Assembly: GCA_964642385.1 (NCBI GenBank)
Contig: CAZXON010000004.1
Location: forward strand, 1-64,000
Length of the DNA stretch: 64,000 nucleotides
Direction: 5' to 3'
DNA from: JBDHUW01 sp964642385
Lineage (GTDB): Bacteria; Patescibacteriota; Gracilibacteria; Absconditabacterales; Absconditicoccaceae
The number at the start of each line of letters is the position of its first letter. Position 1 is the stretch's first letter. The notes under the pieces were generated by a model, which saw nothing but the letters and a program-made list of their open reading frames with translations, searched no databases and was not told the origin of the DNA. A program made the translations under genes and the position numbers. Positions 56,255 through 64,000 of this stretch are shown one piece after another.

Positions 56255-56853
56255 TGCTTATGTTATTTTTAGTATTATATTGAGCTGTAATTCTACTGGC
56301 AGAGTACATATATAGGAAGACAATAAATAAAGAGTTTTGAAGAAAAATTGCACATATTGCAAGTTGTGGTATTACGTATTTTGCATTTGATTATCTGCTT
56401 TTATGGCAGTTTGTTATTATATGTATAGTTTTTGCCATAGTGTTTTTTGTTAATAAAAAATATGTGTTTTTAGAGACATTGAAAACACAAAGATGATATG
56501 GTGATATTTATATTATTGTTTGATTATTGTTGTTATTTTGATATACACAGGTGAGTGTCGTTGCTGCAAAAATTGGTGTATTAATCTTATGATTATCTGA
56601 TTGATTAGCTGTGCTTTGACCCAGAATTCTACCTCAAAAAATATATAAAAAGAAAACAATTTGATGAGTGCTTATATTTATCTTTTTTGCAGTGGGTAGT
56701 GTTTTATTGCACTTTGGGGAAATGAATTGGTTGCTTTATTTTATTCCTATAGTGGCATTAACAGAACTTTTAAGTGAAAGAGGAATTGATAACATTACAA
56801 TCCCCATTATATTTATTTTACTTTCAGAGATATGATTTCGTATTTTTTGATAA
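56245..56853 (+). CDS. Dolichol/phytol kinase-like CTP transferase
   Basis: 202 residues, seven or so membrane helices. Matches the VTE5/SEC59 family: 'EFGRKIAHIASCGITYF' (RKxxH), 'GLSDGLAVLGPRILPQK' (SDxxAxxxG), 'KKKTIGGVLIFIFFAVG' (KTxxG), and 'ELLSERGIDNITIPIIF' (E...DN). The family phosphorylates polyprenols, farnesol or phytol with CTP. Overlaps its neighbours on both sides (10 and 22 bases), so it is translationally coupled. Confidence 0.82.
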
Positions 56854-57680
56854 GATTTCCATTATTATTTATCCTATTAAGCAATGGACTATCTATTTTA
56901 GTTGTACAGAATGTGTTCCATCAACAATATGATTGGCGTGTTTTTACTGTATTGACTATTATGACAACTTTTTATATGTTCTTCATAAGAGTTATAGATG
57001 ATTATAAAGATTTTAATCATGATATGACGCATTATTCTCATAGATTAATGCAGAGATCTCATAAACTACTAAAGATGTTTTTATTAGTGGCAATACTGTG
57101 AGTAGTCCTGTCTATTTCTCTGTTATTGTTTCTACAAAAACACAATGCTGCTATCGTGTTTTCTTGATGAATTGTATTTAGTCTAGTATCTGTAAAGAAT
57201 TTTTTTCTTGGAAAAGATTTTAAACAAAAATTTGTTCTCTATAACTTGATAAACTCACTAACAATTGTCTTTCTTGTTTTGTTTGTTTATGCGCGATATG
57301 TGCAACTTTCAACAGTGACATTTAAACAATTTCTACCTCTTATTATAATTGTTATAGGGTCTTTTTTCCTTGAGATTATAAGAAAAATTCGCTCAAAGAC
57401 CGATGCGTTAACTAATGATACTTATGAACAAAAAATATGAGTTATTCCATCGATAGCATTATTGGTAATAATTAGCCTTATTTTGTGTTTTAGTGTTTTA
57501 TTTGTCTATGATTTTGTCTTTACGCCACGATTGATAGTGTATTGTATAGTTGAATTTGTATTATTACTTTTGTGTGTGCTTCATGTGTTTTTTCATACAA
57601 AATTTACAAAATATGCATGTTTAACACTTTGAATGTTCTATTATTTCTTTAGATTAGTTTTATTAATTATGATTGCATAG
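56832..57680 (+). CDS. UbiA-like prenyltransferase
   Basis: 282 residues, eight to nine membrane helices. First Asp-rich site 'FFIRVIDDYKDFNHDM' (DDxxD plus D) near residue 55, second region 'FFLEIIRKIRSKTDALTNDT' with 'YEQKIGV'. The family attaches prenyl chains to aromatic rings or, in archaea, to geranylgeranylglyceryl phosphate (DGGGP synthase). The acceptor here is unknown. Next to a polyprenol-kinase-like gene. Confidence 0.78.
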
Positions 57681-57681
57681 T

Positions 57682-59616
57682 ATGAAATATGAAAATCTCT
57701 TAAAGTTAAAAGATATATGAATTCGCACCCCAGATTTTGTTAAATATGAGGGGAATTTAAGTGTCCTAAAAAAACTATCCACTAACACAGTAATTTTGAG
57801 AAGTTCATATAAGTATGAAGATACTGAACAGAGTTCTTTAGCATGAGTTTTTACATCAGCATGACCATTTGTCAGTAGTAACGAAGAGGGAATATGAAGT
57901 GCAATTATGGATATTACAGATAATGCAGCTAAAAAAATAAAGGTTTTGTGAGGAGTAATTGATGACTTTGTTGTTGTTATCCAAATATATATTACTACTG
58001 ATGTATGATGAGTTTTAATTAAGGATTGAGACAAAATTTTGTTTGAAGTAAGCTCTTGAAAGTGAGCTGAAAAGGTGGTGAAGTGAGACAAAGAGTACAG
58101 TTTTTATAAACAGTGACCATGTGAAATTGAAAATGGTACTAGGATATTGACTTCAAAACAGCAGAGGAAATTATTGCGTGTTATAAAAAAAATTGAAAAA
58201 CATTTTTGAAATAAAATAGATGTTGAATTTTGATTCGTTGAAAACAAGCTTTATGTTTTTCAGGTTAGACCATTAGTGATTTCTCCATTTATACAACAAA
58301 ATATTTTAGAAAGCAGCAATATTATTGAGAACTTCCCTGAAAATGTATCTTTTTTAACGGCTACTTTTTTTATGTTTTTGTATGAGATTGTTTATAAAAC
58401 AGCTATGTATCAGTCGTGAGTAAAAGCGGAAACAATTACGAAAGTACAACATATTTTTAAAAATTTAATAGTTTATAAAGATAAAAAACTAACATATAAC
58501 ATTGCAAATTGGTATAAAATGATGCTTCTTATACCATGATCTCACAAAACCCCCTTTGATACCATGCTTTGAAGTACTTGAAAAATAAACTATTTACTTA
58601 TAGATGATATTAAGGATTTTATTCCGACCTATAAAAATAAGATTTCTTATTGTTTTCTTTTATTGCGAAAGCTTATAGTATTTCCTTTTAAAATATCATC
58701 ATTAAAAAAACAAGTAAAGAGTTTTACAAAAAAAATGAGAGATGCCGATATTAGAAATACACAAATATCTACTGCATTAATAGACTTGCGAGGATTTGTA
58801 CAGGAGTTTGCGTACGCTTGGTATATAACAATTGAGAATGATTTTCTTATTATGAAACTCACAAAAGACATGTCATTATCTATGATTAGTGGGCTTATAA
58901 CTGCGAAACAATTAGAGTCTATACAAGATCTTGCATCTTGAAAAATTATACTTGGGGAGTATGTTGAAAAATATGGTCATAGATTTGGTAATGAACTTAC
59001 ACTTGAACAACCTGATATTATTGAACAAGAAGCTGATCTAATGCAATTTATAAAAACATTTGCCGATTCTTGAAAAATACAGACAAAGGAGCCATCTAAA
59101 CCCATACCTTTTTATGTAAAGTTTCTTATTAAAAATAGAGAGATGTTTAGGTTATATAGGAGTGAAATGGTTAGTATTGTGAGAAGATATGTATTGTATA
59201 TGGCTGATTTTCTAGTGACTCAATGAGTTCTTACTAAAAAAGAAGAGGTGTTTTGACTAACACGAGATGAACTTTTTACTCATGTGCAAAATAGCACGAC
59301 CCTTACTATGAGTAATGCTAATGAGAAAACAATAATTTGAAAAGGATTTTTGTGAACTGTGTATGTGGTAGAGGAGTTTCATATACCTAAACAAAGATAT
59401 GACATCCTCGTTGCTTCTCACTTTGATCCAGGGCGATTGATTTTACTATGAAATGTAAAGTGAGTTATCCTTGAAAATGGGACACTACTTTCACATATTG
59501 CTATGTTATGTAGAGAAAAGAATATTCCACTGCTTATTTGAGCAAAGGGGATTGTTAAAAAGGTAAAAAATGGAGATTTTATTAATGTATTAGATGATTG
59601 AACTATTGTTTTATAG
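57682..59616 (+). CDS. PEP synthase / rifampicin-phosphotransferase-like protein
   Basis: 644 residues, shorter than PEP synthase (about 790) and Rph (about 865). N-terminal ATP-grasp-like part: 'VILRSSYKYEDTEQSSLAGV' (residues 38-55) and 'IDVEFGFVENKLYVFQVRPL' near 185-200. Middle helical region with 'YGHRFGNELTLEQP' near 430, as in Rph. C-terminal phosphohistidine domain 'LENGTLLSHIAMLCREKNIP' near 600, with the catalytic His. It may phosphorylate an alcohol or lipid head group using ATP. The reaction is inferred from architecture only. Confidence 0.8.
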
Positions 59617-59640
59617 ATTTTTAATTAATGTTATAAAGAT

Positions 59641-60591
59641 ATGATTTCTAGATACTTACAGTTCGTAAGAAACAAATACGGAGCGGATAGCTTCAGATAT
59701 ATTAGTGATGCGAATGTATTGCAAGAATCTTCTTTCGAGGCGATAAAAGATGTCATATCATTTGAACTTATAGAAAATGATAGTTGATTTGCAGTTCTTT
59801 ATAGGGATATAAGAATTGCATGAATACTATTTTTCTGATTCTTTGAATTACGAAAAAATTCCCAGGAAAACTTTGATAATATGATAGATAGTATACAAAA
59901 AAAATGATGAGTTGGAGAGAAAATACTGTGACCATATAATTTTTCTTTACGAAATTCTTATAGATTTTCTCAATGATCTACTCAATGATTTACTCAATGA
60001 GATTTTAAAAAGCATCTTTTGGGAGAATACCAAACAGATCCACTATATTATGAGTGTTTTTTGCAAGACAATACCTGGAAAGTCTTTGAAAAATATCTAT
60101 CTGCCTATAGAGATAGAGCGCATTTTTCTAAAAAAGATATACTTATGCCAGAAAATATGACAATACGCCAGGTGCAACTAAACATTGAGAATCTCACTGA
60201 TTTGTTTGTCTTTTTACAAGATATTTTTATTAATGCTCCTGAAATATCACACAAAGAAAAAGAAATATACATGAAAGAGTTTTTACATTACAAAAAAGAA
60301 ACAACGCTTTTCTTCTTATATGATGGTGATATAAAGATTTGAACCTGCGCTGTCTTTATGCAAAGTGATACAATTATAATAAAAAATATGTGATTACTGC
60401 CAGAATATCAGAAAAAATGATTATGATGATTGCTTTTGCAGTATGTATATAATTACTATATTGCTCTCGCGGATATACAAAGATGTTGTTATTTATATAT
60501 GAGAGAGGGGGATATGGCGTTAACAACATTTTCTCATCAAAATGCCCATATATATAATAGATATGCAACATTTATTTGTGAAATACAGTAG
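59641..60591 (+). CDS. GNAT-family acyltransferase
   Basis: 316 residues. The C-terminal half is a GNAT fold with 'GTCAVFMQSDTIIIKNMGLL' then the acetyl-CoA loop 'PEYQKKGLGGLLLQYV' (QxxGxG). The N-terminal half resembles a second, degenerate GNAT lobe ('GFAVLYRDIRIAGILFFGFF'). Within the island it may acylate an amino head group or a lipid intermediate. Three tandem TCA/CTCAATGA-like codon repeats give 'SQGSTQGFTQGDF'. Confidence 0.78.
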
Positions 60592-60592
60592 C

Positions 60593-61678
60593 ATGATAAA
60601 AGATGGTATAACACAAAATAGTCTTATTATGATACTCTTTGTGGTTATTAATATTGTAGGAATAGCTCATATTCTTGTTGCAAAAAAAAATCTTTTCCCA
60701 TTTTTGAATATATCAATTTGGGAGAGGGGATTTTGAAAAAACAAAACAATAAGATGATTACTTGTTATGGCTCTGGGATGATTGTTTATTGGGTCTCTTT
60801 TTTGAGTTGGTTTTTTTGGTTTTTTTGTATGATTATTTTATATACTATGAGAGCTTCCCAATAGTTATATAAAAAGAAAATTGTTAATTAAACCGTGAAA
60901 ATATAAGCAGTGATGAGCGTTTTTGTTGCAATATATTTTTGATATAATTGATAGTGTACTGGCTATATGTTTGCTTCTTTTGGTTTTTTATAAGTTTTCA
61001 CTGTCTAGTATTATTTTTGTGTTAATAGTATGAATCTTAAATCATATATTATTTGATCTTATTACGTGAAAATGAAAGAAATATCCTAATGTTTTTGTGA
61101 TTATTATGCAGATTCTTGCGTATGGAGTGTATAAAGTATGAAATATGATACTTTGACATAATACTAGTTGAATACGTTTATGAGTTCCTAGAAACATAAA
61201 AAAAATACTTATAGCAAATCATATAAGTTATTATGATCCTTTTGTGATATTGTGATCTCTTACATGGAGCGACTTTGTTGATCTTCTACCAGTAAGAATT
61301 ATGGTAAAGCCGTCAATACTTAAGTGAAAATATTGGTGATTTTTGGCGTACTTATTTTGATGATATTCATCAGCAATCCTAGATACTAATTGAAAAAATA
61401 CGACACTCAAAAAAACAAAAACATTTCTAGATAGGGGAGAGAGCGTGTTTCTATTTCCTGAAGGAGGTATTGATGATAAATGTCCTTGAGTGGGAGCGTG
61501 GTATTTGCAAAGAGATATGAGTGCGCTTCTAATATTATTTTCAATACAAAGGAAAAAAAATAAATACACTGTGATGTATAGGTGAACAAGAGATGTCTTG
61601 CCTCACAAAGATCTTGCCATTTGTTACGATATAGATATGCAAAGAGTGTATTCTAGTGTTGAAAAACAAATCTTGTAA
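60593..61678 (+). CDS. CarS (CDP-archaeol synthase)-like / PlsC acyltransferase fusion
   Basis: 361 residues. Residues 1-190 are four to five membrane helices with CarS family motifs: 'FGKNKTIRGLL' (GxxKTxRG, residues 47-57) and 'GELPNSYIKRKLLIKPGK' (86-103), then 'FDIIDSVLA'. Residues 195-361 are a PlsC domain: 'IANHISYYDP' (NHxxxxD, about 209-214) and 'FLFPEGGIDD' (FPEG, about 286-291). CarS activates archaeal ether lipid with CTP; PlsC makes phosphatidic acid. Fused, they could make PA and convert it to CDP-lipid. Rich in TGA glycine. Two bases after the GNAT gene. Confidence 0.82.
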
Positions 61679-61872
61679 TTATTTCTTATCTTCCAATTGA
61701 TTGTAGAAATCTAAGATCTCAATTGGTGAAATAGCGAATATCTTTAATCTGTATAAATCCTTGTCAATATATATGTTTATGATGGTGATAAAAAGTAAGC
61801 TATTTTAGAGATTCTATAATTTTAATTTCGATCCTATATTATTTTAGATGATTTTATTTTATATAAAACACA

Positions 61873-61956
61873 TAAAAAGCATAAATGTAAAAACTTATAA
61901 AACATTGATGACATCTATAAAAATACTATTTTAATGCATATTTTACCTTCTACAAT
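61873..61956 (+). repeat. 84-bp direct repeat, right copy
   Basis: Identical to 53258-53341. It lies 194 bases after the last island gene and runs into an open frame that has no ATG of its own. Confidence 0.97.
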
Positions 61957-62366
61957 ATATCTTGTGCAAGGTAGAAGTAAAAAAGATAATCTTCTTGTAT
62001 TTGGCTTTTGATGCCATTTTTTTTGTAAAAAATACAAAATTTAACATCTTAATTATATGTGAGCATGTTTATATATCAAATCCAAATATTTTATCAAAAT
62101 GGATAGATTCAGAACGATATAGATATGTGGAAAGTCGAGAAAATGGCTTCATGGAGCGCTATTATACCCTTTTTGATCTAAAAAATCCACTATTTTGCCC
62201 TTATAGATGGTATATAATGTCGTTTATTTGGAGGTTTGACAGGTTACATTCAAAATTATCGACACATCGTTGGAAATACAAATTTATACTCCCCTTCAAT
62301 TTTATGATATATTGTCTTCTGCTTAGATATGTATTTGAAAAGTTTTTTTTAAAATGATATTGATTA
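61935..62366 (+). pseudogene. Open frame without start, abutting the right repeat
   Basis: A frame follows a TAA at 61932 inside the repeat and runs to TAG at about 62366 with protein-like sequence ('NILSKWIDSERYRYVESREN', 'PLFCPYRWYIMSFIWRFDRL', basic and aromatic-rich, hydrophobic C-terminus). The only early start would be TTG at 61962. It looks like a gene whose 5' end was replaced by the repeat, or a real gene with an unusual start. No family recognised. Confidence 0.4.
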
Positions 62367-62432
62367 TAGGTATCATTACATTATTCAATTAGTATAGTTT
62401 GTCGTATATATTTAGCTCATCTACTTTTACAC

Positions 62433-62840
62433 ATGGTCGCTCAAGATAAAACAAAGATTATAGAGAATAATACTCATAATAAGAGGGAAAAATTGTTCTC
62501 TTTTGAACATACAAGTGCTCCACTAATTCCCAAAAAAAAATTCTATATAAGATTATCAAGATATCTATTGTTTGCTCTATTTTTGATGTGAATATCTTTG
62601 CTCATGTGAGTCTTGGGATATCATTATATCGGCATGCTACCGTGGATTGATAGTCTTTTAAATGCGAGCATGATCCTTGGTGGTATGTGACCTGTTGATC
62701 CCCTTCAAACCGACAATGCAAAGATTTTTGCATCGCTGTATGCAATCTACTCAGGTATGCTTTTGCTCTCTGTATTTGGTTTTGTGATGGCGCCAGTTAT
62801 CCATCGTGTATTACATAAAATACATCTTTCGGATAAATAA
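62433..62840 (+). CDS. Small two-span membrane protein (135 aa)
   Basis: Two hydrophobic segments (residues 46-65 and 105-125) with a conserved-looking link: 'LPWIDSLLNASMILGGMGPV' and 'KIFASLYAIYSGMLLLSVFG'. This pattern occurs in small two-helix proteins of several phyla that resemble pore-loop channel halves, but the function is not known. TGA is Gly three times. Followed by a terminator. Confidence 0.7.
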
Positions 62841-62867
62841 TTTTTTTATTTTTTGTATATTATAAAA

Positions 62868-62901
62868 ACTCACTTCTTTTTCCAAGAGTGAGTCTTTTTT
62901 T
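62868..62901 (+). terminator. Intrinsic terminator
   Basis: ACTCACT / AGTGAGT stem with a 12-base loop, then CTTTTTTT. It ends the 62433 gene; the convergent dsbB stop is 22 bases further. Confidence 0.75.
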
Positions 62902-62922
62902 ATAAGAGAAATCGTTTTCCTT

Positions 62923-63378
62923 TTATCCTACTTTTTTTATTCTCCAAGCAAGAATCATTATAAGGAGAAATGCCACAAGTTCCAATCATGGAAGAGTGAT
63001 ATATGTGAACAAACTCCAATCGATAATATTACATGGCGCATAAATATTGCATGTTGTATTCCATGGAAGATTGACAAATTGGATTGTATAGTGATACGCA
63101 GCTAAATAGACACCGATTGTTGAAAGAACAACTGTTGGTACTAAATATTCTTTGTTTTTGCGAAGCAATGCCAGTCCAGATAGTAAAACTATTGGATACA
63201 TAAGTATTCTTCCCCATCGACATAGTGGACATGCTTGTAAACCAGCTCATTGGAACAGTGTTCGGTTTTTAATGTCCGCAAGTGGGTCGCCAAAGTTTGA
63301 AAAGTATAATGAACCCAAAAGAGCTGCCAAAGATACTAGGAAGATGATTCGAAAGAGTATTTTTTCTTTTTTAGACAT
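62923..63378 (-). CDS. dsbB: Disulfide bond formation protein DsbB family
   Basis: 151 residues, four membrane helices. First redox pair 'LQACPLCRWGRILMYP' (Cys50, Cys53) and second pair in the loop 'TTCNIYAPCNIIDW'. Reoxidises DsbA using quinone. It fits an exported proteome with Cys-rich proteins such as the one at 28.4 kb. TGA is Gly in 'FQGAGLQ'. Confidence 0.9.
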
Positions 63379-63402
63379 TGAAATCCACAAAAAAACTAAA
63401 AT

Positions 63403-64000
63403 TTATTGTTTCAAAAAGATCATTATGATTGCAGCACAGATGATAACAAGCATAACGACAATATATACTGTGTTTTTCCGCTTTTCACCTGTGTAATTTT
63501 TGTGTAATTCTTTTACTTTTTGTTCCAATATTTCTTTTTCTTTCACAAGTAGAGCTTTTTCTTCATGATAAGCAGGAAGTGCAACCATATTTTTTAGTTT
63601 CCCTTCTAGCTCCCCTAGTTTTTGTTGTAGAACAAAAATCATCTGATTTTTCCCTTCAATTGAACTATCTTTGTCGCGAAGCAACTCAAAAAATTTATCC
63701 ATTTTTTGATCAATTTGACGCAAAGATGCGCTATTTGCATTGTGTGTACTCATTGGTTGAATTTCCGTATTTGATCTTTCTTTCCCACCTCTGTTTTCTG
63801 AAACAATTTCTGTTTCATAGCCATCCTGATGTAATACGGCAAATTCTTCTTTCAGTTCATCTACTTGTTCTTTAGCAAGAATTACCTTGTTAGCAACTTT
63901 TTTATAAGATAGCTTTCCAGATTTTACATATCTGTCTATTGTTCTAGTTGAAACTCATAAATATGCCGAAGCAGCTTCTCTCGTAATTGAATAGGTTAAT
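63403..64000 (-). CDS. HTH-domain membrane protein, 5' end beyond right edge
   Basis: The frame is open in code 25 from the right edge to TAA at 63403. The N-terminal part visible is a helix-turn-helix ('SITREAASAYLGVSTRTIDR', then 'YVKSGKLSYKKVANKVILAK') like MerR/excisionase. A coiled coil (near 'QMIFVLQQKLGELEGKLKNM') and one C-terminal membrane helix ('TVYIVVMLVIICAAIIMIFL') follow. The start lies outside the window; an internal ATG at 63753 is not the start. Confidence 0.75.

Larger units (their letters stand above)
53258..61956 (+). mobile_element. Putative genomic island of lipid genes bounded by 84-bp direct repeats
   Basis: 8.7 kb with eight plus-strand genes packed nose to tail, several overlapping, from 53656 to 61678. 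No integrase or transposase is present, so if mobile it would have moved by recombination between repeats or with help in trans. The proposed products (CDP-alcohol phosphatidyltransferase, CTP-dependent lipid kinase, UbiA, CarS-PlsC and others) form one theme. Codon choice includes frequent TGA glycine as in flanking genes. Island status is inferred from repeats and gene content only. Confidence 0.55.

Noticed and set aside
53258..61956. Prophage or transposon
   Set aside because: No integrase, transposase, capsid or terminal inverted repeats; only direct repeats and metabolic genes are present.

Overview
The window reads correctly only when TGA is translated as glycine (genetic code 25). With a standard code almost every gene breaks at TGA. 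With TGA=Gly, long conserved proteins appear, and TGA falls on invariant glycines such as the guanylate kinase and MoxR P-loops and the MnmA PP-loop. Code 25 is known from the candidate phyla Absconditabacteria (SR1) and Gracilibacteria (BD1-5) of the Candidate Phyla Radiation. The AT-rich sequence, short intergenic spaces and many small membrane proteins fit. I cannot tell the two phyla apart from this window, and I saw no tRNA-Gly(UCA) here.

Layout. 1-8.7 kb: two minus-strand hypothetical genes (one cut by the left edge), tRNA-Arg(CCU), rpsO, an S1 protein, CorA, a small broken gene, a WecG/TagA-type glycosyltransferase beside a phosphodiester glycosidase, guanylate kinase and a membrane-anchored MoxR ATPase. 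8.6-10.7 kb (minus): membrane protein and RluA. 10.7-22 kb (plus): TPR proteins, SecD, a 1235-residue membrane protein, a PSP1 protein, a free-standing AlaRS editing protein and NrdR. 22-24 kb (minus): RsuA-type pseudouridine synthase, FtsQ-like and DUF212 proteins. 24-32.6 kb: endonuclease IV, RuvC, tRNA-Arg(GCG), CBS protein, PheS, a Cys-rich repeat surface protein, FtsW/RodA and tRNA-Arg(UCG). 32.7-39 kb: Na/Pi transporter, DEAD-box helicase, an 867-bp gene-poor stretch with structured-RNA candidates, PAP2 phosphatase and MnmA. 39.6-46.7 kb (minus): a complete but rearranged F-type ATP synthase operon behind a patatin gene. 47-53 kb: PilB, GDPD, TruD, phosphatidylserine decarboxylase and a dCMP deaminase. 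53.26-61.96 kb: a lipid-gene island. 62-64 kb: small membrane proteins, DsbB and an HTH protein cut by the right edge.

The most interesting region is the 8.7-kb island bounded by two identical 84-bp direct repeats. It carries eight tightly packed plus-strand genes: a membrane-anchored unknown, a radical SAM enzyme, a CDP-alcohol phosphatidyltransferase, a dolichol/phytol-kinase-like CTP transferase, a UbiA-like prenyltransferase, a PEP-synthase/rifampicin-phosphotransferase-like protein, a GNAT acyltransferase, and a fusion of a CarS (CDP-archaeol synthase)-like domain to a PlsC acyltransferase. With phosphatidylserine decarboxylase just outside, this suggests an unusual route for building or remodelling membrane lipids, in a lineage usually thought to depend on host lipids. 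All island genes use TGA for glycine, so it is not a recent import from a standard-code organism.

Other points: three dispersed copies of an unrecognised intergenic element; genes with in-frame TAA that look decayed; an ATP synthase operon in the order C-G-B-E-F-H-A-D; and three arginine tRNAs including a rare GCG anticodon. All calls come from reading and hand translation; no database search was possible.
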